Source: Modestobacter lapidis (GTDB lineage: Bacteria > Actinomycetota > Actinomycetes > Mycobacteriales > Geodermatophilaceae). From it: DNA of 64,000 bases. Made by a program: the position numbers and the translations under genes. The notes beneath the pieces were generated by a model. It searched no databases and was not told the DNA's origin. It saw nothing but the letters and a program-made list of their open reading frames with translations. The stretch lies in assembly GCA_019779905.1 (NCBI GenBank), contig JABAKE010000001.1, positions 558,001-622,000 of the forward strand, in the 5' to 3' direction. Shown here one piece after another: positions 19,533-28,124 of the stretch (its first letter is position 1; the number at the start of each line of letters is the position of its first letter).

Positions 19533-22500
19533 GGCTGACCTCCTGGGGTGGCAGTGCGGCCCGCCGGCCGGGCACCGGGCCGGCGGTAGAGCTGGAAGCT
19601 GCGGGCCAGTCGCGGCGGGATCGCCCCGCCGGTCCCGTCCCCGTGCACGTCGACCGCCCGGCTGCGGATCGGGTAGGTGTCGACCTCCACGGCCGCGGGG
19701 ACGTCGGCCAGCAGCACGTTCATCACGAACTCGTACTCGTCCGGGGACAGCGCCGCCCCCGGCGGCGGCTCGACCCGCAGCCCGAAGGGCGCCGGCGCCG
19801 CACCCCGCTCGGTCCCCACCGCCACCAGGGCGGTCAGGCCGCGGCCGGTGGGGGAGAACTCGGTGACCGCGCCCCGTTCCCGGACCCGCCCGCCGTCGCC
19901 GACCACCGGGACGGCGTACCAGCGGAACTCCGCGGTGGCCCGCTCGGCGAGGTTGAGGCCGGCCACCGGCAGCGGCACCAGCGAGGTCACCACCACCGCG
20001 TCCCCCGCGCCGGTCAGGAAGAGCAGCCCCGCGGCCATCCCTGCGTCGGAGAGCAGCTCCAGCAGGCCGCGGAGCCGGTCCACGGCCAGCCCGGCCGCGA
20101 CGTCGGCGGCCAGACCGGGATCGAGCCGCAGCACGCCCACCAGCTCCGCGGGCAGCTCGGGCGCCGCGGCCAGCGCGTCCGGGTGGCCGGGGTGCGGCAT
20201 CCCGGCGTCGGCCAGGCCGGCGGCGGCGGCTCCGGTGGCCGGCTGCAGCACCGCCAGCAGGCCGGGCAGCTCCGCCGGCGCTAGCACGGTCCACGGCGGC
20301 CGCCCGGCCGCCGCCCACTCGCCGGCCGCCCGGTCGAGCCCGGACCGCAGCAGCTCGGCCGCCCGCTCGTCGCCGGCCCCGAGCAGGTGGGCGCGGTACT
20401 GCTCCCGCGGCCGGGCCCGCCACCCCGGCGACAGGTCCTCGGCGCCGGGGTCCGCGGGCACGGTGAGGTCGACCCAGCGTGCCCGGCCGGTGCCGGGGTC
20501 GGTGAGCACCACGGCCACCGTGCCCAGGTCCAGCGCGCCGGGGAGGCCGACGACCGTCGTCCACCCCTCCCAGCCGGTCGACCCGCCCAGCCGGCGCAGG
20601 GCCCGGACGGCGTCCCCGTCCACCTCGGCCTCGTACACCGCCAGCTCCCCGCGGGCCCGGTCGAACGCCACCAGCGGCTGCCCGGGTCCACGCCGGCGCC
20701 GGCCGGCGCCGGTGAAGACCAGGCCGGACAGCCCCGGTCGCCAGTCGGGCAGCGACAGCACCGGAGCGGGTTCGCCCCGGTGCAGGTCGACCGCCTCGAC
20801 GCTGCCGGTGACCGCGTCGTAGGCGAGCAGCACCGGGCGCTCCCCGGCACCGTCCCGGGTCGGGTCGAACTGCAGCGTGCCGACGGCCAGCGACGTCCAG
20901 CCCGGCCGCCATCCCGGCAGGGTGCGCACCGGGACGAGCGCACCGCCGGCGATGCGGTGCACGGCCAGGTCACCGGAGACGGTGTCGTAGAGGACGAGGT
21001 CGCCGGGCACGTCCCAGCCCGGCGCGGACACCAGGTGCCCGCCGAGCACGAGAGTCCAGCGGGTGCCCACGTCCACCGGGGCCAGGAGCGTCTCCCCGCT
21101 GCCGGCGTGCACCACCGAGAACGTCCCGTCCTCCCGGGAGTAGAGGCCCAGCCCCCGCGTGGAGCTCGCCGGCAGGCCGACCAGCTGCGCCCCGGCGGGC
21201 ACGGCCAGCCGCACCGGCGCCCGCCCGGGCCCACCGAGGGCCAGCAGGTCGATCCGCCCGGAGGCACGCTCACCCAGCACCAGCCGCACCCCGTCGCCGG
21301 CCCCGGCGGACAGCGCCACGTCGTCCCAGCCGCCGGGCTGGACCACCGGCGCCCCCTCCAGGACGAGCCCGCCGCTGTGCACCGGGGAGACGTGCAGCGT
21401 GCCGGCGCCGGTGCGGTGCACCGTGCGCAACCCGCAGAGCCGGAGCAGCCAGCGGCCCTCCTCGTCGTCGGCCGAGGCCAGGGGCACGGCGGCGGCGAGC
21501 AGCGCGGCCGCGGTCGGGTCGGTGTCCGGCCCCGGGGTGAAGGCGGCGGCCCGGGCGGCGAGGTCGTCCAGGTCGGCCGCCGGCAGGACGGCGAGGTCGG
21601 CGCCGAGGCCGAGCTCGTACCGGCTGCCGGTATCGGCCTGCGCGGCGCTGAGCGGCCACGGGTCGGGAACGCCCAGGGCGGCCCGGCAGGCGGCGAGGCG
21701 GCCCAGCGCGGCGGCGAGGGAGGGGGCGAAGGCGGGGTCGGCCGCCGCGCCGTCGACAAAGGTGAAGCCGGCGCGCAGCGTGGCCCGCAGCTGCTCGAGC
21801 CGGACGCGGGCCTCCGGCGGCAGCAGCCGGGCAGCGGTGTCGGCGTCCCCCTCGGCGGCCGGGCGCACCAGCCGGTCGCGACGCAGCCAGCCGAGGAACG
21901 AGTCGCGCAGCCCCGGGTCCCCGGCGGCGACCAGCCGGACGGCGACGGCGAACGGGGCGGGGCGGTCGAGCACGGTGAAGCGGCCGAGCGGCGCCGTCCG
22001 GCCCGGGTCGAGACCGGCCACCGGGCCGGTGTTGGGTCCGCTGCTCCCGTCCGGTCCGTTCAGGTGCTCGCGCAGGGTCCGGTGCGTGGGCAGCCGCAGG
22101 CCGCGGTACAGGCGGAGCCTTTCCCGGTAGTGGGCGTCGTCCTCCGGCGCGGAGGCCAGCACCAGCTCCCCGCCGGCACCCTGCAGGCGGGTGGCCAGGC
22201 GGGGCAGCGCGGTGTCCCGGCCGTGCCGGTCGAGCGCCTCGCCGTGCGCGAGGTCCAGCACGCGGGCCGCGGCGACGGCCCGGGCCTGCCGGCGCAACCG
22301 GGCCTTCTCGGCGCCGAGCACGTAGAGCAGCCGGCCGAAGGAACCCTCGACCAGCACGAGGCAGACGGCGCCGGCCACCTCCTCCGCCGGCAGCGACCCG
22401 TCGGCGGTCCCGGCGGTGACGACGACCGCGGCCGGCTCGGTCAGCGGCGAACGGGCCGGCCACCACACCGGAAGGGTCGTACCGGCCGCCGACCACGGGT

Positions 22501-22762
22501 CGAACCGCACGTCGCCGAGCGACCGGCCCGCCTCGTGCACCGCGACCGTGAGCACCTCGTCGCCCAGGTCCCGGGCCAGTTCGGCCAGCAGCACGGGCTC
22601 CCGTCGCCAGCGCAGGGTCGCGGCGCCCGTGCCGTCGGGCGGGAACCGGGAGAGCGAGGCCCCGGCGGTCAGCGGGCCGGCCAGGTGGTCGACCTGGGCG
22701 GCGAGCGAGGCCGCGCCCGGCCCCAGCAGGCCGGCGCCGGAGACGATCGTGCCCGGTGTCAT
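19529..22762 (-). CDS. Very large tail-operon protein with beta-propeller-like repeats
   Basis: A 1077-residue protein, the largest of the particle operon. The first 480 residues are mixed alpha/beta without a recognised domain. The middle (about 480-760) shows recurring blocks of about 60 residues with VLYDTVSGDLAVHRI and LPGWRPGWTSLAV-like units, reminiscent of propeller or FG-GAP-like repeats. The C-terminal quarter returns to strand-rich sequence ending in FQLYRRP. There is no signal peptide. The start overlaps the J-gene stop (ATGA). By its position after the baseplate J gene it may be a receptor-binding, fibre or wedge-extension protein; this is inference. Confidence 0.75.
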   Translation of the reverse strand: MTPGTIVSGAGLLGPGAASLAAQVDHLAGPLTAGASLSRFPPDGTGAATLRWRREPVLLAELARDLGDEVLTVAVHEAGRSLGDVRFDPWSAAGTTLPVWWPARSPLTEPAAVVVTAGTADGSLPAEEVAGAVCLVLVEGSFGRLLYVLGAEKARLRRQARAVAAARVLDLAHGEALDRHGRDTALPRLATRLQGAGGELVLASAPEDDAHYRERLRLYRGLRLPTHRTLREHLNGPDGSSGPNTGPVAGLDPGRTAPLGRFTVLDRPAPFAVAVRLVAAGDPGLRDSFLGWLRRDRLVRPAAEGDADTAARLLPPEARVRLEQLRATLRAGFTFVDGAAADPAFAPSLAAALGRLAACRAALGVPDPWPLSAAQADTGSRYELGLGADLAVLPAADLDDLAARAAAFTPGPDTDPTAAALLAAAVPLASADDEEGRWLLRLCGLRTVHRTGAGTLHVSPVHSGGLVLEGAPVVQPGGWDDVALSAGAGDGVRLVLGERASGRIDLLALGGPGRAPVRLAVPAGAQLVGLPASSTRGLGLYSREDGTFSVVHAGSGETLLAPVDVGTRWTLVLGGHLVSAPGWDVPGDLVLYDTVSGDLAVHRIAGGALVPVRTLPGWRPGWTSLAVGTLQFDPTRDGAGERPVLLAYDAVTGSVEAVDLHRGEPAPVLSLPDWRPGLSGLVFTGAGRRRRGPGQPLVAFDRARGELAVYEAEVDGDAVRALRRLGGSTGWEGWTTVVGLPGALDLGTVAVVLTDPGTGRARWVDLTVPADPGAEDLSPGWRARPREQYRAHLLGAGDERAAELLRSGLDRAAGEWAAAGRPPWTVLAPAELPGLLAVLQPATGAAAAGLADAGMPHPGHPDALAAAPELPAELVGVLRLDPGLAADVAAGLAVDRLRGLLELLSDAGMAAGLLFLTGAGDAVVVTSLVPLPVAGLNLAERATAEFRWYAVPVVGDGGRVRERGAVTEFSPTGRGLTALVAVGTERGAAPAPFGLRVEPPPGAALSPDEYEFVMNVLLADVPAAVEVDTYPIRSRAVDVHGDGTGGAIPPRLARSFQLYRRPGARPAGRTATPGGQP

Positions 22763-24192
22763 GCCCGGCTCACCACCAGCCGGGACGGGTCGTCGAGGAA
22801 CACGGCGACCTGCGCGGCGGACATGGCGAGGTTCTCGCCGGCGGAGCGGGCCTCGGCCGGGCCGGGCACGGCGCCGCCCGCGGTGCGGAACCGCTCGAAG
22901 GCCACCGGTGCGCGCAGCAGGGTCAGCGAGCGGAGGTCGACCACCCCGGGCTCGCTCATCAGCGCGTAGGACACCTCGGCGGCCCGGACCGGCTCGCCGA
23001 GCCGGAGGCGGTCGACGTAGCCGCGCACCCGGGTCAGCAGCCGCTCCCGCAGCGCCGTGGCCGCCGCGGAGCCGTTGACCGCCGCCGCGTCGCCGGTGGG
23101 CAGCGCGACCCCGTCGACCACCACCGTGCCGGCGATCCCCACGCCGACCTCCTCGGCCGGCTCGATGCGGAGCTGCACGCCGGCCGGGCGCAGGTCCTCC
23201 AGCGCCTCCTCGAGCTCCTCGTGCAGCCCGCCGGGGCCGCTCCACACGGCGCCCCGGGAGGGCACCACGACGACCTGCAGGTAGGCCGGGGCCGCCGGGT
23301 CCCGGGCGGTGGAGAACAGCCGTTCGAGGAAGTTGAAGTTGCCGAAGATCGAACGCTCGAGGTCCAGGCCGCCCCACGGGTCGCGCACCTGCACCTGCCG
23401 CACCCCGGGCACCAGGGCGGCGGCCGACTCGACGGCCTCGACGGTCCACAGCGACCGGGGGGCGCGGAGCAGGACGTCCCGGTACCGGTCGTCGTCCCAG
23501 CGGCGGGTTCCGCCGGTGAGCGGCGCGGAGTGCGTGATCCGCACGTCCACCGCGCCCCCGGTCGCGCGGCGCAGCGCCAGCAGGTCGGCGAGGGCCGGGT
23601 CCCGCTCCTCCCAGCGGTCCAGCCGCTCGCCCGGTTCGCCCGGGTCCAGGTCGTGTCCCGGCCCGGGGACCAGCGCGACGACCCGGGCGCCCGGCGCCGG
23701 GGAGCCCGGGCCCAGCCGAGCCGACCGGTCCAGCGCCACCCGGTGACCGGAGGAGGTGGTGAGCCGGGCGCCGGCGGGCAGCACCACCTCGGTGGTCCCG
23801 TCGGGCAGGTCCCCGGCCAGCGCCAGGTCCACGGTGCCCTCGGCGGCGAGGTACGGGCGGGGGACGCCGAGCTCGGCCCCCAGCCGGGTCAGCGCCTCGC
23901 CGCGGGCCGTGGCCACGAACGAGTCGTCGTAGGCCCGGCCCAGCGCCGCCCACGTGCGGGCGTCCTCGAGGGCGGTGAGCTCCAGCAGCCGGCGCAGGAC
24001 CGAGCCGGACGTCAGGTCGACGTCGGCGCCGAACAGGGCCTGGGCGAGCGCGATGCGCTCGGCGAGCAGCCGGGCGAACGGCTTGGCGAGGAAGCCGCCG
24101 GCGGTGATGCCGAAGGCGTCGTCCCCGCTGGCCGCGAGGACGCGGGCGTCCACCGCCCGCACGTCGTCGGGGGAGAGACCGGGCTCAGGCAC
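22759..24192 (-). CDS. Baseplate assembly protein J-like (gp6/gpJ family)
   Basis: A 477-residue protein. The segment LTSGSVLRRLLELTALEDARTW near residue 55, then the strand-rich GTVDLALAGDLPDGTTEVVL with PAGARL (divided here for length), is the usual start of the baseplate_J domain. The later PGVRQVQVRDPWGG and QVVVVPSRG segments match the middle and C-terminal parts. J-like proteins form the wedge ring of contractile baseplates. The GTG start lies eight bases inside the gp25 gene. Length is typical to slightly long for eCIS J homologues, where wedge genes are often fused or extended. Confidence 0.8.
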   Translation of the reverse strand: MPEPGLSPDDVRAVDARVLAASGDDAFGITAGGFLAKPFARLLAERIALAQALFGADVDLTSGSVLRRLLELTALEDARTWAALGRAYDDSFVATARGEALTRLGAELGVPRPYLAAEGTVDLALAGDLPDGTTEVVLPAGARLTTSSGHRVALDRSARLGPGSPAPGARVVALVPGPGHDLDPGEPGERLDRWEERDPALADLLALRRATGGAVDVRITHSAPLTGGTRRWDDDRYRDVLLRAPRSLWTVEAVESAAALVPGVRQVQVRDPWGGLDLERSIFGNFNFLERLFSTARDPAAPAYLQVVVVPSRGAVWSGPGGLHEELEEALEDLRPAGVQLRIEPAEEVGVGIAGTVVVDGVALPTGDAAAVNGSAAATALRERLLTRVRGYVDRLRLGEPVRAAEVSYALMSEPGVVDLRSLTLLRAPVAFERFRTAGGAVPGPAEARSAGENLAMSAAQVAVFLDDPSRLVVSRA

Positions 24193-24667
24193 CGTCCACC
24201 GTCCTCAGCACGCCCAGCACACGCTGGTCACCGGTGACCGCCTCGAAGGCCACCTCGACGTCCAGCCGGCCCCACCGGTGGGCGCGCTCCGCCGGGGAGG
24301 CACCGCCGGCGTCGTCCGACCGGTCGGGGTCCAGCCGCAGGTCCAGCACCTGCCGGACCCGCCGGTCCCGGGACAGCACCTGGACGACGGAGATCCGCAC
24401 CCGTTCCCGGGCCAGCACCGGGTCCGGCTCGCGGGCCACCACCGCGACGCCGTCGAAACCGAAGTCGACGTTGAACACGTCGGCGCCCAGCGCGGTCGTG
24501 AACGCCATCCGCAGGCACTGGTCGAGGTTGTCCAGGCCGCTGACCTGCTGCAGGTCCAGCCCGCCGGCCGTGGTCAGGGCGATGTCCATGCCGAGGTCGG
24601 CCTCGTCGACCCGAACCGCCCGGACACCCCAGCCGAGCTGCCGGCGCGCCGCTGCCTCGGTGGTCAC
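24185..24667 (-). CDS. Baseplate protein W/gp25 family
   Basis: A 160-residue protein of the GPW/gp25 fold. The hallmark region is TTALGADVFNVDFGF (about 70-85), followed by LARERVRISVVQVL (about 98-112) with the conserved charged helix and a strand that ends in VLDLRL. gp25 binds the sheath and baseplate wedge and nucleates sheath assembly. It overlaps both neighbours (GTGA with the PAAR-like gene and eight bases with J). Confidence 0.85.
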   Translation of the reverse strand: MTTEAAARRQLGWGVRAVRVDEADLGMDIALTTAGGLDLQQVSGLDNLDQCLRMAFTTALGADVFNVDFGFDGVAVVAREPDPVLARERVRISVVQVLSRDRRVRQVLDLRLDPDRSDDAGGASPAERAHRWGRLDVEVAFEAVTGDQRVLGVLRTVDGA

Positions 24668-25008
24668 CGGGCCACCTCCAGGTCGGTCTGCCCGGCGCTG
24701 CCGGGGACGGCGAGGGCGACGGTGTGCGTGGCGTCAGTCGGGCCGCGCACCGTGTCCAGCAGCACGCCCTGCCCGCCGACCAGCAGCGACGTGGACACCC
24801 CCGCCGTGGGGGCACCGGTGAGCAGCGTGCAGCCGCCCTTGTCCTTGGTGACGGGGCAGGTGACCGTCCACGGCGGGCTGCCCGGCCAGTCCGCGGCGGT
24901 GAGCACCGGCGCGCCACCGACGAGCAGGCCGGACCGGCCCGGCCCGATGCCCACCGGCCCCTTCGCGGTGCAGGCGAGGTCGGCTGCCGACGTCAGTGGT
25001 CGCGGCAC
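24664..25008 (-). CDS. PAAR-like spike-tip candidate
   Basis: A 114-residue protein with Cys at about 13, 51 and 60. The two halves carry similar SGLLVGGAPVL and TSLLVGGQGVL strand-turn units, so it appears internally repeated. Size, glycine-rich strands, Cys content and position directly after the spike gene fit a PAAR/DUF4280-like protein that caps the spike and can bind a metal. The sequence is too divergent for a firm family call. The GTG start at 25008 is one base after the stop of the spike gene. Confidence 0.6.
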   Translation of the reverse strand: MPRPLTSAADLACTAKGPVGIGPGRSGLLVGGAPVLTAADWPGSPPWTVTCPVTKDKGGCTLLTGAPTAGVSTSLLVGGQGVLLDTVRGPTDATHTVALAVPGSAGQTDLEVAR

Positions 25009-25009
25009 G

Positions 25010-26980
25010 TCAGTTCACCTTCATCTGCGCGCAGGTCACCGTCACGTCTCCGGACCCCGCGTCGAGCGTGATGCCCTGGGCGCCGGACAACGCGAGCGTG
25101 CCCGTGGCGACGATGCTCACGTTGCCGTCCTCGTCCACCGTGATCCGGGTGGTGCCGTCGGCGTGCTCGACCGAGACCACGCGCCGGGCGGCGGTCGGCT
25201 CCGGCCGGGTGCCGGGAGCGGCCAGCCCCGCCGGGCCCACCCGCACGGTCAGCCGGCCCACCTCGATCCGGCGGTCCCCGTCGGCGTCGACGAGGTCGTT
25301 GGTCGCGGTGGCCGCCGTCGGAGGCACCGCGCCCTCCTGGCCGGCGGCCGACCGGTCGCGCACCCCGACCGGCAGGCCCAGCCACCAGTCCCCGGGGTGG
25401 GAGTCCGGCCCCTGACCCGACGTCCACATCGCCCCGACGTCGACCGGCTCGGCGGCGTACCCGTTGCGGTGCGCCAGCAGGACCCGGGTGCCCGGATAGC
25501 GGGGCACCACCAGGCCGCACTTCCCCCAGGCGAACGGGGTCAGGTACGGGACGCCGTCGACCTCCTCGGGGTCCTTCCGCTCGACGTCCACCCGCCGGAC
25601 GGCGCCGGGCCGCCCGTCGTCCCCGGTCAGCCCGCGCCACACCCGGGTGGTCTGGCCGGGGGGCTCCGCGCTCCCGGCGGTGTGCTGCTCGCGCACCTCG
25701 CCGACGTCGGGCATCGCCAGGTCGTCCAGCGCACCGGCCACCACCCCCCGCACGGCGTCGGCCGCGGTCACCGCCGGATCCGGGGAGGTCGCCGCGGCCG
25801 CGGCCGCCGAGCGCCGGCGGACGGCCGGCTCGGTGCTGCGTGGCCACGCCTCGTCGCCGTCCTCGAGGACGATCACCGACAGCGTGCTGGTGAAGCCGGT
25901 GCGGGCGGCGACGGAGTGCTTGACCCCGGACACGTACGCCCGTCTCAGGTCGCCGCCGGCGCCCGGCAGCAGCGCCCCGGCGATCCCGGTGAGCCCGCTC
26001 AGCACGGCGGCGCCGGTGGTGGGCAGGGTGGACGCGTCGGTGACCTCCGGCGGCGCGACGCGGACGACGTCGCCGGGCCGCAGGTCGCCGCGTCCGCGCA
26101 GCAGCACCCGCAGCTGGGGCCGCTCGCGGCCGTCGCCGAGGGCGATGGGGGTCTCCCGGTCGACCGACAGCAGCCCGGTCTCCGGGGTGAGGTCGCGCGG
26201 CCCGCCGGCCAGCGGCACCGGGCGGGTGCCCACGTGGACCGCGCCGTCCCGCACGAGCAGGAGGCTGCGGCCGAACGTCTCCCGGCCGTGCCCGAGCGTG
26301 GCCGCCAGTTCCCGGAGGACGTCGCGCCCGGTGCTGCGCTTGCCGAAGGTCCGGCTGTCCGTCCCCGGGCGGTCGGGGGCCAGCGGTGCGGGATCGGGGG
26401 AGTGCACGGTGATCGGCACGCCCGCCCGCCCGGCCAGCGTCGCGGCCGCGGCGTCGGTCGACCGGGCGGTGATCGGCGTGCCCAGCGGGCGGGCCAGCGC
26501 CGTCCAGGCCCGCTCGACGAGGGTCAGCACCGTCTCGTACTGCCGGGCGCCGACCCGGCGGCCGACCCGCTGCACGGCCAGCTCCGCGGCCCGTAGGGCA
26601 TCCAGTGCGCCGCCGCCGGTCCCGCCCGGCAGGGCGGCCGACAGGCCCGGCAGGCCGGCGGCGCCGGCCAGGTAGCCGAGGACGCTCTGGTTGACGTCCC
26701 GCCAGTACAGGTGCAGCCGGACGACGCGCAGGTCGCCCGCGGCACCGGTGCGCCCGGCCAGCGCGGCGTGGTGCGCGTCGGTGCAGCCGTGCAGGACGAC
26801 GGTGTACGAGCCACCGGCGAGCCCCGCGGGAAGGGTGGCGTCGATGGTCGCCTCGTACTCCTCGCAGCTGAGGGTGAGGCCGGCCGCGGCGCCGGGGGCC
26901 GGGGCGAAGGTCAGCAGCCAGCCGGGGGAGTTGCCCAGGCTCACCGCGCCGGCGGGCAGGACGGCGTCGAGCAGGCTCAT
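25010..26980 (-). CDS. Central hub/spike protein (gp27-gp5/VgrG-like)
   Basis: A 656-residue protein. The N-terminal 350 residues are strand-rich with a VQRVGRRVGARQYETVLTLV helix and look like the gp27 hub, including ARTGFTSTLSVIVL near 370. A gp5-like OB domain follows (about 445-560), with VDGVPYLTPFAWGKCGLVVP, then GTRVLLAHRNG and GDWWLGLPVG (split here for length). The last 80 residues are short repeated strands (RRVVSVEHADGTTRITVDE, LSGAQGITLDAGSG) typical of the beta-helix needle. This is the usual VgrG/gp5+gp27 fused layout. The start overlaps the preceding stop (ATGA). Confidence 0.82.
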   Translation of the reverse strand: MSLLDAVLPAGAVSLGNSPGWLLTFAPAPGAAAGLTLSCEEYEATIDATLPAGLAGGSYTVVLHGCTDAHHAALAGRTGAAGDLRVVRLHLYWRDVNQSVLGYLAGAAGLPGLSAALPGGTGGGALDALRAAELAVQRVGRRVGARQYETVLTLVERAWTALARPLGTPITARSTDAAAATLAGRAGVPITVHSPDPAPLAPDRPGTDSRTFGKRSTGRDVLRELAATLGHGRETFGRSLLLVRDGAVHVGTRPVPLAGGPRDLTPETGLLSVDRETPIALGDGRERPQLRVLLRGRGDLRPGDVVRVAPPEVTDASTLPTTGAAVLSGLTGIAGALLPGAGGDLRRAYVSGVKHSVAARTGFTSTLSVIVLEDGDEAWPRSTEPAVRRRSAAAAAATSPDPAVTAADAVRGVVAGALDDLAMPDVGEVREQHTAGSAEPPGQTTRVWRGLTGDDGRPGAVRRVDVERKDPEEVDGVPYLTPFAWGKCGLVVPRYPGTRVLLAHRNGYAAEPVDVGAMWTSGQGPDSHPGDWWLGLPVGVRDRSAAGQEGAVPPTAATATNDLVDADGDRRIEVGRLTVRVGPAGLAAPGTRPEPTAARRVVSVEHADGTTRITVDEDGNVSIVATGTLALSGAQGITLDAGSGDVTVTCAQMKVN

Positions 26981-27612
26981 GGCAGGTCCTCGGGCCGCCG
27001 CACCGGGTGCGGCCCGCGCCGGCTCCGCAGCGACCGCCGCTCGTGGCCGAGCACGGCCCGGGCGGCCGGCGGGGCGGCGGCGGTGGCGGCGCGGTCGCGC
27101 ACCCGGGGCCGGACGGCGGTCCCCGGCGGGGTGCGGTCGCCGGCCGGCCACCACCAGGCGAACTCGATCCACGAGCCGCTCGCCCCCGGCCCGACCAGCG
27201 AGCCCAGCGCCAGCCGCCAGCCGGCCAGCACCAGGTGGACCACCACCGCGCCGTCGGCGCCCGGCACGGCGCCCGGCCCGCCGGCCACCGCCGGGTACGC
27301 CGCCAGGGTGGCGGTGCGGTCGCGCACGGCGAGCGTCGGCCGGACGACCGCGGTGGCGGCGGCCGTTCCCGGGTCGAGGTCCGCCGTGCCCGTGCCCCCG
27401 GCAGAGACGACCAGTTCCGCCGGAGCCGCCCGCCAGTCGCCGAGGGCGTCGGGGAGGAGCACGGCCAGCTCGAGCTCGCCGGTGAGGGGGACGGTGGCGG
27501 GGAGCCCGTCGAGCAGCGCGTCCCGCACCCGCCGGGCGCCGGCCGGCAGCACGGCCGGCCGCCGCGGGTTGAGCAGCGGCAGGACCACCGCGGTGGGGTC
27601 GATCACGGTCAC
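26977..27612 (-). CDS. Hypothetical tail-operon protein
   Basis: A 211-residue protein starting at GTG 27612, which overlaps the stop of the preceding gene. It is rich in Val, Ala, Leu, Pro and Arg and contains PATVPLTGELELAVLLPDALG, then WIEFAWWWPAGD near residue 145 and a basic C-terminus (RRSLRSRRGPH). I recognise no domain. In many contractile systems a LysM-type or other small connector lies between the tube genes and the hub; this gene occupies that place but shows no LysM motif. Confidence 0.7.
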   Translation of the reverse strand: MTVIDPTAVVLPLLNPRRPAVLPAGARRVRDALLDGLPATVPLTGELELAVLLPDALGDWRAAPAELVVSAGGTGTADLDPGTAAATAVVRPTLAVRDRTATLAAYPAVAGGPGAVPGADGAVVVHLVLAGWRLALGSLVGPGASGSWIEFAWWWPAGDRTPPGTAVRPRVRDRAATAAAPPAARAVLGHERRSLRSRRGPHPVRRPEDLP

Positions 27613-28124
27613 AGCGCTCCCTTCGCGGCACCGAAGTCCCGCAGTCCGCCGACGCCCAGGCTCGCCAGGTCCAGCAGCTTGCTCAGCGATCCGGGCCGGG
27701 GCACGTGCACCATCGAGATCGAGACGTCCAGCGCTTCCCGTTTGGCCGCGGACGCGGTGAAGGACAGCGACTGCACCTGCATGTCGGTGCGGATGGTCAG
27801 CGAGGTGACGAGGATCAGGCCGCCGACCTTGCCGCCGGTGAAGGTGGCCAGGGCACTGCCGCGCTTGCTCGACTCGGCGAGGTTCTCCAGCAGCACCTTG
27901 AAGGCGTAGCGCTGCGGTCCGACCAGCAGGCCGGTCAGCGAGATGGTGTCGTCGTGCACCGGCATCGTCGCCCGGGCGCCCTGGGCGACCAATGGCGGCA
28001 GCGAGTAGGTCTCGGCCAGCTGCAGCGTGGTCACCGCCCACAGCGGCACCGTGGCGACGCCGTCGGAGAGCACGGCCGAGGGCACCCGGAGGACGTCCTG
28101 GAAGCTCAGCCCCTGGTCGCTCAC
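27609..28124 (-). CDS. Tail tube-related or tube-initiator protein
   Basis: A 171-residue protein from GTG 28124. It is strand-rich with an amphipathic pattern: FQDVLRVPSAVL, TISLTGLLVGPQRYAFKVLL, GLILVTSLTIRTDM and QVQSLSFTASAAKREALDV. The strand layout and the sequence KREALDVSISMVHV recall the gp19/Hcp-like barrel and tube-initiator proteins (gp48/gp54-type). Unlike the main tube gene at 32535-32969 it has no obvious long beta hairpin. A tube-baseplate adaptor role is a plausible guess. The stop overlaps the next start. Confidence 0.6.
   Translation of the reverse strand: MSDQGLSFQDVLRVPSAVLSDGVATVPLWAVTTLQLAETYSLPPLVAQGARATMPVHDDTISLTGLLVGPQRYAFKVLLENLAESSKRGSALATFTGGKVGGLILVTSLTIRTDMQVQSLSFTASAAKREALDVSISMVHVPRPGSLSKLLDLASLGVGGLRDFGAAKGAL

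Noticed and set aside
20693-20712. 20-bp palindrome made of two CCGGCGCCGG units
   Set aside because: It lies inside a coding frame and consists of the commonest GC-rich codons; no functional reading is needed.
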